Below are positions 24,601 through 37,258 of a DNA stretch of 64,000 nucleotides, in pieces. Below the pieces are notes generated by a model. That model was not told where the DNA came from. It saw only the letters and a list, made by a program, of their open reading frames with translations, and ran no database searches. A program made the position numbers and the translations under genes. The DNA comes from Psoroptes ovis. Its lineage: Eukaryota; Arthropoda; Arachnida; Sarcoptiformes; Psoroptidae. Position 1 is the stretch's first letter. Each line of letters starts with the position of its first letter. The stretch covers positions 248,001 to 312,000 of the forward strand of contig PQWQ01000034.1 of assembly GCA_002943765.1 (NCBI GenBank). The letters are read 5' to 3'.

Positions 24601-25990
24601 AATTTGACGAAGAACTAAAACGAAAGCTCGGAGAATCGGGACATCGACTTGGAAATGGGTTTTGGGCTTCTGGAGATAGTTTAGGGAATATAGCCTTTAG
24701 GAATCTGGAAACATAATACAAAAATACCCTTCGGATACTTGATTGTGTATAGCTCATCGCCTTTGAATATTTCGATAATTAGGAACATTGACTTTTGTAA
24801 TTTGGAAAAGAAATAGAAATTTAGGCGAATATTAAATATAGCATAGACCTTTGAAAATTTAGATGGTGTATAATGAACTTCTGAATCATTCCAGGACAGT
24901 CATCTTTAAAAATGAAATTGGATATGTCGTAGACCATGACAATTAAAGGATGTCACAAGCGTGGAAATTTGTAGAACCCTCAAGCGTAAAAACTTTGGTA
25001 ACTTCGATAAGGAAAAATATAATCTTTAAGAATTCTGAAGGATTCCTGCAAATCAAAGACCATAATCTGTAGAAATTTATGAGAAATTCATAAAAACCAA
25101 AATATTTAGTCTTTGGAAATTTTGGAAAAAATTGAAAAAATCTAAAGCTATACATCGACAAAATTTTTGAAAAAATCGAAAAATTTTAGGTATATCTAAA
25201 CGATCTGTGGAATTTTTTTGACAAAAAGAAATTTTGAAAAAATTTTTGACGTAGCAATACGTCAGCGGCATTCATTGATTGTCAATAATTAAACGTATTT
25301 TTACGTCACCGGCGTTTTAGGGTGATTGATGCTCGTAGCTGGCAAAAAATTAATGCTTTAGCACAACATAGCCGGCAGACTTTGAAAGCAAGGGGTAAAG
25401 TGACGTATTACTACGTTAAAATATGTTTTGAGACCGTAAGTCAAAACGTATTCTTACGTCTTCGGCTTTCAATATAGGATGATAAATCACTAAAAACTGC
25501 CTAGTCGACTCCATGAAAACTTATTACTGTTCAATGCCGGAGAGGCGTAACTTCAAAATATTTGAAATTTAAAAAAAAAATCAAAGACAATGGTCTCGGA
25601 GAATTTTGGAAAAAATGAAAAAATCAAAGACTATAGTCTTTACACATTTTCGAAAAAAATGTGGGATCTAAATGAAGCAAAAATAAGTTATTAACAAACT
25701 ACACAACATCGAACAATATAACAGACTTACTAAATTCATTGAATTAATGCTTTTATTTCTTCGGCCATTCGCTGGAGCATTTTTCTTTTGAACTTGCTCA
25801 ATTGAATTATTTCAATAAAGAAAACTGAAAAATTAAAGGAAAAAAATAGTTGCTGTCTCGATGAAATGAAAAATGGAAATGAAAAATTTACTGAGAGACA
25901 GATAGACAATAAATTAATGAAAACTCATTTTCAAATCAATTAATTCATAGTCAAATTTGACATCTAATTGTCACACTCGTTCGACTGAAA
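24601..25990. repeat. right flank of the repeat region
   Basis: Diverged AAAGACTATAG-type satellite motifs run to about 25,650. A fragment at 25,905-25,985 (ATTTTCAAATCAA... then GACATCTAATTGTCAC) is directly homologous to arm sequence at 16,605-16,660. I see no gene. The repeat territory appears to end near 26.0 kb. Confidence 0.45.
25248..25560. repeat. degenerate ~153-bp tandem repeat with ACGTA-N4-TACGT palindromes
   Basis: Four 16-bp boxes of the form RACGTA-NNNN-TACGTY lie at 25,248, 25,292, 25,402 and 25,445. Spacings 44, 110 and 43 indicate two diverged copies of a 153-154 bp unit, each with a pair of boxes. The boxes are far better conserved than the DNA between them. Confidence 0.55.
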
Positions 25991-27496
25991 TAATAAGAAA
26001 AATGATACAAGTTTAATAAAATTTGACATTATTTTTAATAATAATAAAACATAGGAAAAATATTATGAGGAAGATCATGAATAATAATGTTTGAGTCGTA
26101 ATTATTTATTTAATTTTTCCATAAAATTTCAGTGTATTTATAAATTTCATTAAATTTTCATCACTTTACAAAATTAACAATTTTGTGTTTGAATGAAAAT
26201 TTTGAGGAAAAAATTCAACGGTGGTCAATATGTTTGGTGGTTTCTTGATGAAACTTTTTTTCAATGGTCAGTCTCATTGAAGATATATAGTTGGATGTGT
26301 TTTTGAAAAAAAGAAAATAATTCGAAACTTAAAACGGAACAAAAAAATATATGTAACAGAAAAAATAATTATAAAATATTGAATATTTGCATTGGATTTG
26401 ATTTATACATAAAAATGACATGTTTCCATTGATGTTTTTCGATGGAATCGACACTTTTTTGCCCAAAATTTTTAAAAAACAGGTGGGTTAAGCATATGTA
26501 TGTTTTTTTCTGTTAGTAAAGTGTGTTATTAAAACAATTGATCAGCAAAAAATAAAATAAAATAAAATAAAATAATGGGGCAGAAATATATAATGATTAT
26601 TGTGAGAAAATCGATTAGAAATTTCAAGGTTTTCAAAAATTAATCCATTCGAAAGTGTGACAAGTGGCAGCCAATTATTTTTTTAGTGTATGTGTGTTTA
26701 CCATTCGTACATGAATAATTTTCGAAAAATGGTCAACACACATATACACAAATCATTTGATGAAATGAAGAAAAAAAGGATTGATAACAATATTTTCTTT
26801 GAGAGTTTGAATTCAATCATTTTATATAAGGCTAAGTGCTGCAAAAGGATGGCATTGAAAATGGAAGAACGATGTGAAACAATCTTTGGCTTTTCAAGAA
26901 GACAATATGCAGCGAAATCTGATGATGGAATGGAATGATTTGAATAATTGGATTAATCAAATTTGGTCACATATTCATCATGATGATGGTTGTTGTTGCG
27001 ATAGATTTTCATTGGCGGCGGCGAAAAAGATGGCAAAAATTAGATAATTAATTCATTTATTAATTGATTCTTCCATTTTTTGATGTGTATTCATCAATGA
27101 GCAATATTGAATAGTGCATTTGGCGTTGATTATTATGATTCGAAAGGAACAAAATATTAAAACGAATTTTAAGTTTCGTTTTCGAGAACAAGAAATTGGC
27201 CGAGAAAAAAAAATTAAAAACAAAATATGAGGTGGATTATAATCCAGAGATAAAAATGTAAAGATGAAACGAGGTATTTTGATGATAATTATTAAAAAAT
27301 GTTGATGAATCAATATTTTCAATGAGGCAAATCGAATTCATTTGAATGGACGTTTAATAATCGACATATTTGTCAAGTGCACACGACAAACGCACAAAGG
27401 CTGAAGATCAACAAAAAAGAAATGATCAAATGTCTTTGAACATTCGCCCATAGGGAAATGGTGACCATTTTCGTTTGAGCAAACAAATCAATTGTT
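25991..27496. other. intergenic, 3' side of the Glut4EF-like gene
   Basis: AT-rich DNA without a supported gene, probably partly the 3' UTR of the minus-strand gene that ends at 27,497. An AAAAT pentanucleotide microsatellite lies at about 26,547-26,574. Confidence 0.35.
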
Positions 27497-27884
27497 TCAA
27501 TCAGTGAAACGTGAACACGCTTTTTTCCATTTACATTGAGTGCACCAAGAATCTTTTTTGTCCATTCCATAAACTTTACGACATTTGCGCGTTTCACCGC
27601 GTACACGTTTTGTTGGCGATGTTCGATGTTGTTGTTGTTGCTGTTGTTGATGAAATAATAATGTTGTTTGGCTAAGTGAATTAGAAGGTGGTGATGATGG
27701 CGACAATGGTGTTGTTGCCGGATTATTACGATTATTTGCTATTCGCAAATATTTTCCAGCCGTAATCGATGAATTGAATGATGATGATGATGAACATGTA
27801 GAAGTTTGTGATGTGAATGATCCTGAACGAGTTGATGTTGGGCTAAAACTGGATGAATATGATGAATGATTGATGATGATATTA

Positions 27885-27945
<61 letters not shown>

Positions 27946-30900
27946 TGAATGATCCAAAACCACTGCTAAATGAACTTGTCAATGAATTATTATTGAAACC
28001 ACCGAATGATGATGATGAACTTATTAATGATGATTGAGTGGGAGAGGATGGATGTTGATTGAAATGATCATGACTAATATAATTGACATTATTCGGAATG
28101 TTTATTGGATGTGATTGCTGTATCAATCCGACTGTGGTCTGATGTTGATTCAAATTAAGAGATTTTCGTCCACGACGATTGATAATTGTTGTTTGTATGG
28201 GTGTAGTGGTACCGGCACCCAATATTGATATGCCTGCAGGATCAGGCTTACGATTATATTCATGATCTTCAAGATGACGATAAGTATTTTGTACAGGTAC
28301 AAATGATGGTATGCATGAAAAACGATCATTTTCTTGTCGTAACTGTTGCGGTGAATTATTATTGCCAACAATGTTCATCACGGTTCTCGTTGGTGACGGT
28401 GGATTCGATGATGAATCCATTGAATTATCTCCATTGGTTGACATGATCATAGCACCGCTACAACTGCTACTGTTGCTACTAGCGTCACCGAATTCCGATG
28501 CGGACAAAGGTGAATCAGGGCCTGATGATAAATTGTGGTGATTTATGGATGAGATTTGACTGTCGCCGGCAATGTTCGTGACCAAATCAGAATCATTGAT
28601 AATCGAATCAACATTAACATCTAATTCAGTGTAATAAAATTCTTCATCACCACTCATCATTTCTTCATCATCGTTTTGCCTGAAAATGGTATGGACAAAT
28701 GAATTAAAATAAAATAATCCAAAATAATAATGAGCAAAATACTTTGACAAGTGTTCAATGCGAACATGTTGTTCAATATCTTTTTGGACAAATGTACGAT
28801 GTTTACAGCCACGCCATGTACATTGAAATAATTTTTTAGGTGCTGTGGTTATTGTTGTTGTTGGGGCTATAGTAATAATAATGAATAATTAATTCGATAA
28901 GAATAGTCGACAATTAATCATCAATCAATTAACTCACCATCTTGATTATTGAATAATTTATCATTGAAATTGTTGGTCGAAATGAAACTGGGTGAACGAG
29001 GCGATGCCGATAGGCTCATCAAAACCAATGCTGCTGCACATTCATCCATAACCACATCTTGAGATGAACTACCATTAACTGATGTTGGTTGAATCGAATC
29101 AATCAATGAATGAGGCTGTTTAGTTTGTGGTCGTCTTTTTTTACCGGATCTAAATGATTTGATTTTGGTTGTTTTCACAGCCGATGTAAGTATGAATTGA
29201 TTATAAAATTCATTTTTATTAATTAATGAACGATTTCGCAAATTAATTATGAATGGAATCAATTGATTTGAATTCAATTTCATTGTTTCACGCTTCACAT
29301 TTGGACCAGACGGTTAATTCGGTGGGAGTTTTATTGGAAAATCTTTTATTTTTTGATTCAATTCATCATTTCAATCAACAATAGGGAATGCAACTGAGGA
29401 CATTCGAATGGAAGGAGAAAATATTTGGACACCGGCATTTGTCTATTGTCTTTTCAATTTGATTTGTGTGCGTGTTTGTGTGTGAATAATGCGGCGACAC
29501 AATTTCGAATGGCGCCAAAAAACAAGTAAATGTGTTAAGATTTTTGACAAGCAAATTTTGAGAAATAGAAAATAATCACCTACTAATCATAGTGGATGGA
29601 AAACTCTTTCATTTCAAATCACATCACAAGCAAATGCAAAATATGTATGAATTATTTCTCTCTTTTTGAATCGAAAATTGAATGTTTTTCGGGAGCCAAA
29701 GAGAAAAATGTTCATAAAATAATTCATTCATTGAAATAATCTATGTGGTGGCCAACAACAACAAATTCAAACGCATTGTTGTTGTGTATCTGAATATTCA
29801 ATTTTGCCATTGAATCAATCAAAAAAAAAAGAGAAAAGCATTTTCAATTATTCAAATACATGAAATTGACAGTATTTGAATGAATCAAAGATAATAAAAT
29901 AATTATCTTCGAAAAATAGGTTATCACCATACTCACACGGGTTATAACTTATACAAAGTGTCAATGGCCACAACAAAAAAAACAAAGACCAGGCTGACAA
30001 TTTGAAAGATTATAGATTAATAAAAACAAAATATTAGGTTGTCCGAAAATTTTTCGCCGATTATATAGTAGAGAATTATGAGAAAATCGGCAAAAACTTA
30101 TCGGACAACCTAATATACTTTGATATTATGATTAAATATGGACACCATCGATCGAATTGGACAAATTATTATTGACAAAGTGAATTTGTGTGTGATTTCA
30201 AGCAAATCCAAAATCAAAAAGTATTGCACACACAAAAAAATTATGCAGCCGTGAAAACCAACCAATTGCATGCTTGTTGAACATGTCTTTCCATTTCCAT
30301 CACCGCCATCATCATCATGGCCATATCACTCTGCATTTATCCTTCAAAAATAAAAAAATGGTGGAAATTAATTTCATTTCCTGAAACCATAACAAAACCA
30401 GGGCGAGTCGTTTGTTTTAGTCATCCAAAAGGATCATATTGGAAATCATTGGACCAAAAAAACAGAACAAAATGTGACAAAAGAGAAAAAACATCAAAAA
30501 TAATGTGCATTATTTTACTACACATGTGCTGCTTTCTATGTTTGTTTGTTTGTTGCTGTGTGTGCAGTGTGTCAAGTGATTCAATGTTAAACAATTCAAC
30601 TTAACAACAACAATTCTCACAAACATAAATTTAAATTATGGACTTTTGGTCAAATGTTTATAAGGCTTTACATACGAATTTGGTCCTAGCGAATCGAAAA
30701 TTTTTGCTTTTGATATTTTTTTATTATAAAAATAGTCAAGAAAATGTGGACCAACGAGTTGATGACCGAGTGAACCTGAAAATAAGGCCCTCAATTAATT
30801 TGTATTTGTAGGTGAGTCTTGCGCAATTTGAACACACAGAAAAAACCAGGAAATAGAGGAAAACATAATCATGGTCCAATTATGATGCTCTTCATTTCCT

Positions 30901-33900
30901 GGGTGCGCACCTAAAACTGGAAAAGTTAAAAAATTGGTTCGCCTATGCGCCATACAACAACATATGAACATTCCTATGGGGCCAAAGAAAGTGTTAAATA
31001 TCCTGGATTATGATCTCATTTTTTCTTGATGATTAAACAAATGTTCGGATGGTTTGATTCTCCTAATAAATTAAACCGTGAACCACTACAATACCCGATT
31101 GACGCCCTTTGAAACATTGAATAGTTGATTCATAGCCCTTGGCATTCAAATTGAAATTGCAATGTTTGCTGTTAGCAGCAGAACCAGAATTGATTATTAT
31201 ATAGCAAAAGAATAACATTTTAAGAATTATTTCTGTGTTTATATATCAGCGAAGGACAAATATATCACTGCGAATGACCCACACCCAAATTTAGACCCAA
31301 TTGAGAATTTAGTCGAGAAAGTGGCTCCGAAATGATATGATACTACGGGTCATTTGATGCCATTGCCAAAGACCTAATGAAAATTTAGTTTTAAAGGCAT
31401 CCAAATATATTTGTGTGTTTATGCATCAAATGAAATAAAATGGATTGATGAAATGAATGGAAACAAAAATGAAAAAGTCATTTAAAAGTAAAGTGAAACA
31501 CTAAACAAACACATATTTGAGGAGAACGAAAATGCATCAATTTGACAACAACAATGACGATGATTATGATTACCTTGAAAGATATATTTTATTAAATGAC
31601 TTGCATTTGTGTATGTAATTGAAGCATTCACCGTTTCTCTGTGTGTGTGTGTTGGCTGGCACACACACATAAACACAATTATGTTCAATTACTTTTCAAA
31701 TTCAAAATTATTCATAGAAATAATTATTATTCTCCATCCATTCAAAAACACTTTTTCAAAAAACAATCATCCAACTATTTCAAGGCCAGTGAACAGTTTT
31801 TTTCTTCAATTCAATTCAATCAATTCATATTCTCGTTTAATGTGTGAATACATTTAAATACTAAGTTATTTTTTTGTTTGTTTCATTCTTGAAGTGAAAT
31901 TTACACTCTTATATCCAATGTACACACATTTTTCACTTTGCAATGCAAAACTAATAATGCGTTGGTGGTGGTGGATGCGGATCATGGTAACAAAAGGATG
32001 TTTTTCACATTTTTTTTTTTTTTTTGAATACAGGGTTTAAAGTTTTTATTCGTATTTTCAAAATTAAATTTCGTAGTTTTCAAGTTGATTTTCGTAGTTT
32101 TGAATGCAATTTCAAACCGTGGAATTACGAAATTAGATTTTAAAACTACGAAAATCAATTTAAAAACTCCAAATTAAAACTTGAAACCCTGTAATTTTGG
32201 TTTTGGCTTTTTATATGAAGACGTAATTTTGACAAATGTCAAAACAAAAATAAACTTCTGCTGCTGCTGCTACTGCGGGTATCATTCAAAGTTGCCAACA
32301 TCAAAGTCAAATTCAAAAAAAAAAAAATGATTAAATCAGGAAATCCGTTGTACATTTTCAAAGCTCTGAACACAGTGATACGAACGAATAGAGTGATATT
32401 TAAAAAGTATTCAAGTAACAATGAACATCTTTTGAAATAAACAAACATGCAGAAATGTGACTGTAGAAATATGCCGGCTTTAAGATGTGAGTGGCAAAAA
32501 GAAGAAATGGCAATTTCTCTTTCTAAAAGCCAATTAACAGCACACGAAATATTTGTGCTGATAATTGGAAAAATGCCGGCGAGAAAACTATTGAAAATGC
32601 ATGTATTTCGTGGATACTACTGAACAGGTGGATCTGATTTATCTGAGAACATTTAAAGAAACGAAAACCTTCATTGAATTTGGAAGAAAATTTCAAGTTT
32701 ATCAAATCGATCAAATCGAAAAAGCCTTGAATGAATAGAATCGATACGATTGTTGCCGAGAATTAAGTGTTGATAAAGTCTATGCTACAAACGGTTTCTA
32801 TTATTTAAAAGAGGAATGAAAAGATGTTAATATATTTAGCTTGAAGCATTATTAATCGATTGATTGATGATCTAATGACTATTGGTGTGCAAACCCCTTA
32901 AACACATTTTATTAAATGAATTAAATTAAAATTAAAAGATTTTGCAAAGTAATTTAAATTCAAAATCATTCAGTTCGGTAGGCGAAATGAATAGGTTTAA
33001 ATTGAATTTGAGAAATCATTTGTTAAGGGAAAAATGAATTTCAATTGATGTGATTTCCAATTTGCGATTCAATTCATTATTCAAAAAATGAATCATTAAA
33101 TTAAAGAAAAGATATTTTCTTCGATTCGATTCGTTCATCAAATCGTACTGACTGTCAAGAAAGAAGAAATAACGAGCAACACACTAATTACACTAATGGA
33201 AACAATTGAATATCACACATCGTAGTACGTTTAAGGCAAAATGTTGTCAATTCAAATTCAAATTGAAGTGGAAAATGATTGTTTTTATTATTAAAAACAT
33301 GACCATTACCACCTTCAATTTAGCAAGTATGACCTTGTCAATGAAGAATGAAATGATGACATATTTGTCTATCGAAATTGCTACTGACAATTCTTCAAAT
33401 AAAATATTTGAAGAACAGTAATATTCACATTCAAATCAACATAATTATTATGAGTGGAAGTACATTCGAAATTGATTTAAATGATTGCAAAATTCAATAT
33501 TTAAAAACGATTCTAGATCCTGAAATGAAAGGATTATATTTTGGACAAATCGAATGACAGCATTTTGTCAAAAAATGTATTGTTTGAAACGAGAATAATA
33601 TGAATACAATGTGAAATTTAGTAACTCATTTTGTGGAAACGTGATTCAAAAATTACAAAATATTACATTGATTGTGTTTGCATAATTAAATGGCTTAAAA
33701 AATAATTTAAGCATCGTCATTTGATGAGATAAATAATTAAATTCACGATTTTTACTAAATAATAATTACAATTATTGATTTGGATGCAAGACAAGAAAAG
33801 CCATAATAATCTTAAATTACAGGGTTTCAAGTTTTAATTCGGAGTTTTAAAATTAATTTTCATATTTTTCAAGTTAATTTTCGTAGTTTTTAATGCAATT

Positions 33901-36900
33901 TTAAAAAGGTTAAATTACGAAATTCAATTTTAAAACTACGAAAATCAATTTTAAAATCCCGAATTAAAACTTTAAACGCAGCTATTATAATGCTCATATC
34001 AATCAAAAGTATTTCGTGAAATATATTCGATACATTTTCTCATATCTTTTTTGAATCAATCAGTGTAAATCAGTGCATTTTTTCAAATTGAAATACGCTT
34101 TATTATTTGCCATACACACACAAAGGTATATTGGAAAAGTGTGTATTATTTTTCAAAAAATAATTTTGACCTAAATTTAAAAATATTGAATTGCATCAAA
34201 TGTGTGTGTGGAAATCAAATCAAATACACACACTTAGGACATTGCTCGTCAAAAATATAATTTAATGTGTTAACACATACACATAAAATGCGTTCACTAC
34301 TGATATATACTACAACTATGCACAATCAACATTATTTGATTGTTCAAAAAACTCTCACACTGACTGATTGATCTCAAATATGTGAAGAAAATTTCGTAAT
34401 CAAATTTATTCAATTCAAAGACATTTGTGAAACAATAAGCAACAAGTAGTATATATGAATGAATGATATAAACATATTCAGAGAGAAAGTATTTTTGGGG
34501 ACCAAATGGAATCCTCGAAATTTATCCGGTCATTCATTCATTGAATGCGCACTTTGCGAGAAAGTGTAGAATGTGTCAGCCAAAAGATTTTTGCTCATAG
34601 AAATAGTAAGAGTGATGATAAATGAATGAATATTTAAATAAATAAATACAATTGTTCAATTTAATTTGCTCTTAAAAACATTGGAATAGTCATTAACGAG
34701 TACATATTTACAATTGAAATGATGAATGACCACACATACACACATAAATCATAAGCAATAAAACAAAACAAATGATAATGAATGGTGTGGGCACCATCAT
34801 ATATGAGGCTATAGCCATCATTTGTATTATTAACAATGTACAAAACTCGTTTTTCAATCACTTTGTACCAAAATGTCTTTCTGTTTGTTTGTTGTTTGAA
34901 ATATAGAAAATTGCCAAGTAAATTTCTTAATACGAACGACAACAGTAGTAGGTCAAGGATTATCACTTTTACTGTCAATTTTGTTTTTGAATTTTAGTTT
35001 GGCGCCAAATATCAATCAACTTTTCTTTGAATATTGCTTGAAAAATAGCAGCAGAAATGCATCACAAACATTGGAAATAACGGTGAGAAGAATGGTCACT
35101 TAATTAGTATGGTTCACTATTCACTGAATGGAATGAATTATTATTATGATTATTATCAATCATCAAAGCAAGGATTGAATCGAGAATAAAGTCACTCCTA
35201 AAAATGATTTAAATGATGATAATCATTAACAATCATAAAATTGGCCATTAAATCAATCAGAGTTGTTTTATTGTTTTTAGTGTTTGAATAAAAATATTTA
35301 CAGGATTTAAAGTTTTAATTCAGAGTTTTAAAATTAATTTTTGTAGTTTTAAAATTAAATTTCATAATTTCACGCTTTGAAATTCGATTCAAAACTATGA
35401 AAATCAACTTGAAGAGTACGAAATTTAATTTTAAAACTACGAATTAAAACTTGAAATTTTGTAAAAAAAATAAATACAACACCCATTTATTCAAGAGAAT
35501 TAACATTCTTTGCCAAACCTTTTAGGGTGATCGATGTGTTTTGTCGATTTTGGGGAAAATTACAGGCTCAAATTGAGTTTAAATTTGCAGTTTTTTTGAG
35601 AAATTTTTCAAGAAAAGTTTTAAGAAAAATCACATTTCAATCAGGTTTTTTTTTTGTTGAAAACAGAAAAATGGGCGTAATGAATGAATAAACCAAACAA
35701 ATAAATTGGATTGGAATCGATCATCGATTCGATTCAAAAAAAATCATATGAAAATGGAGTTCATCAACACATCTATAATCACTCACTGTCTGATAAGTGA
35801 CAAAGTGATTTATTTTGGAGAAGGTTCATTCACCAAAACATGTAAAAAATTTGTTTGGATCAAAAATAAATAAAACTAAATTAACAAATGGCAACAATTG
35901 ACAACTACTCAAAAACTGCTATCAGAGCTTTTTTGGCTCCAAGCATTCTAACGATTGTCGATTTGAGGAGCATTGATTGATTGTTGGCCAAAAAATATGT
36001 TGAAATCAATAAAAATTGTCAAATCGAAAAACTAATAAAGCTTATTAGCAGCAGCAGCAGCTACAAGCTTTTGTCTTGTTTTCATAAAGTGTGTAAATGT
36101 GTGTGTGTTGAACGCTTGAAATAAAGAAACTGTAAAACAGGTTTCAGCATTGAAACACAGTCATTGACAACAACAACAGGTCATAGATTGATGAACAAGA
36201 TTTTGGCCTCAAAAAAATACTAAGGCAAACCAACACACATACACACACACAAGTACATGGAAACATCTTTTGATCATTCAATTATTGAAAAAAAAGAATA
36301 TCGAGACTTACATTAATCCATTTGATTGACCGAAACGGTTAATCATTGGTTGCTGGGGCACATCAATGTACGCAGTGGTTGTTGTTGATTGTTGATCATT
36401 ATTAGTCAAAAGAATACTTGAACCAGATTGATTTCTGTGTCGATTGGTGGATGATGATGATGAAGAGTTTTTAGTGTGTTTATTGCAATTATTGTTTATG
36501 ATATTTGAAGATGATTTGTTCATATTTGTTTCATTTTCATGCGGTGATTTACGTCCATTCGATGCTAATAAACTATAATCAGGATGTTCTTGTATTCTGG
36601 CTGATTTTCTTGATGGCAACAGCCGTATTTCATTTAAACGTACGACGATATGATGAGTTTCTTTTGATTTTGATTGCATTTCATCATTCGATGATAAGGT
36701 TGATATGGTGGTGCATGAGTTAGTAGTGGCATTAGCATTATTATTATTATTATTATTATTTAAACATGTTTTATCAATTATCAATGAAACTTGATCATTG
36801 CTGGTGTCATGTTTTAGTACAATAGCTTTACATTCACGATTTCGATAAGTTATGAATACTTTTTGATTTTCCAACAGTAATGCACGTGTTATTGGTTCGA

Positions 36901-37258
36901 ACATTCTGCCGATTAATTGATCAGCAGAATAATCTAATATTAAATCGTTGGAATCATCAGACCCAATTTCTTGTTCATCATTCATTGATCGGTTAGTGGT
37001 ATCATCATTGATTGATCCGTATGAATCTAATGGATTTGAAAATTGAATCGAATAAATCAATTGTCCATTCGAATGATCAGATTCTTTTGGCAGCGTTGAA
37101 TTCGAGGTGGATGATGATGATGGCGGCGGTATGGTTTTTTTAATTGCTTTCACACGTCCTGGATAATAATATCCACGAATCGGTGCACTAATCATGGAAC
37201 CGATAGTCGATGTGCCACCTTTACCACGATGACAAGATGATCCATTCGTCGAAGACAT
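27497..37258 (-). CDS. Glut4EF/ZNF704/ZNF395-family zinc-finger and C-clamp regulator
   Basis: Predicted DNA-binding transcription regulator of the SLC2A4RG/ZNF395/ZNF704 family (fly Glut4EF). Minus-strand exons: 37,258-36,312, 29,149-28,938, 28,866-28,743 and 28,679-27,497. Phases agree and the total (2466 nt) gives 821 aa. Exon 1 holds the family's N-terminal module (LLENQKVFITYRNRECKAIV ... VVRLNEIRLLP). Exon 2 holds VVMDECAAALVLMSLSASP. Exon 3 carries one C2H2 finger, C-TWRG-C-x12-H-VRIE-H. Exon 4 contains EEFYYTELDVN, a run of about 20 Asn, and the C-terminal C-clamp with CRKVYGM ... WCTQCKWKKAC. Domain order matches the family. The acceptor of exon 2 (TTTAG before 29,149) is the least certain join; the phase fits but the pyrimidine tract is poor. 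Intron 1 is about 7.2 kb, against 63-71 nt for the others. Confidence 0.87.
27883..27944. repeat. (ATT)n microsatellite coding a poly-Asn run
   Basis: About 20 uninterrupted ATT units on the plus strand, read as AAT codons in exon 4 of the minus-strand Glut4EF-like gene. Likely to vary in length between individuals. Confidence 0.85.
30034..30113. mobile_element. 80-bp mariner-type MITE
   Basis: It starts TTAGGTTGTCCGAAAATTTT and ends in the near-perfect inverse (CGGACAACCTAA), flanked by TA on both sides (30,032-30,033 and 30,114-30,115). The TTAGGTTG end and the TA target are typical of mariner elements. The ends are about 29 bp and take up most of the element, so it is a deletion-derived copy with no transposase. 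Confidence 0.75.
31018..31335 (+). pseudogene. Tc1/mariner transposase fossil
   Basis: Two short frames recall the Tc1 catalytic core. IFS, two stops, then LNKCSDG at about 31,018-31,056 resembles the IFSDE...DG segment. HPNLDPIENLVEKV at 31,279-31,320 resembles the PDLNPIENLWE motif that carries the final catalytic Glu. Stops, frameshifts and a shortened spacing (about 91 codons) show it is long dead. Its ends were not located, so the extent is only the recognisable part. Confidence 0.5.
32031..32191. mobile_element. 161-bp palindromic MITE, copy 1
   Basis: Begins CAGGGTTTAAAGTTTTTATT and ends in the inverse (ACTTGAAACCCTG), with TA on both sides (32,029-32,030 and 32,192-32,193). Almost the whole element is an imperfect palindrome built from AAAACTACGAAAATCAA-like blocks. 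It has two sisters, at 33,820 and 35,301. Confidence 0.75.
33820..33981. mobile_element. 162-bp palindromic MITE, copy 2
   Basis: Begins CAGGGTTTCAAGTTTTAATT and ends AAAACTTTAAACGCAG (a diverged CCCTG end). Preceded by TA (33,818-33,819); the second TA is not clean. Same internal AAAACTACGAAAATCAA blocks as copies 1 and 3. Confidence 0.7.
35301..35461. mobile_element. 161-bp palindromic MITE, copy 3
   Basis: Begins CAGGATTTAAAGTTTTAATT and ends AAAACTTGAAATTTTG, with TA on both sides. Same length as copy 1 to the base, and the same internal palindromic blocks. Confidence 0.7.

Larger units (their letters stand above)
29150..36311 (-). other. 7.2-kb first intron of the Glut4EF-like gene
   Basis: Bounded by donor GTAAGT (36,311 on the minus strand) and a probable acceptor at 29,150. 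It contains no supported exon. It holds three related palindromic MITEs (32,031, 33,820 and 35,301), a mariner MITE (30,034), a Tc1-like transposase fossil (about 31,020-31,335), a TG/CA hairpin-like stretch at 31,637-31,672, and long AT-rich DNA that could include enhancers. Confidence 0.6.
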
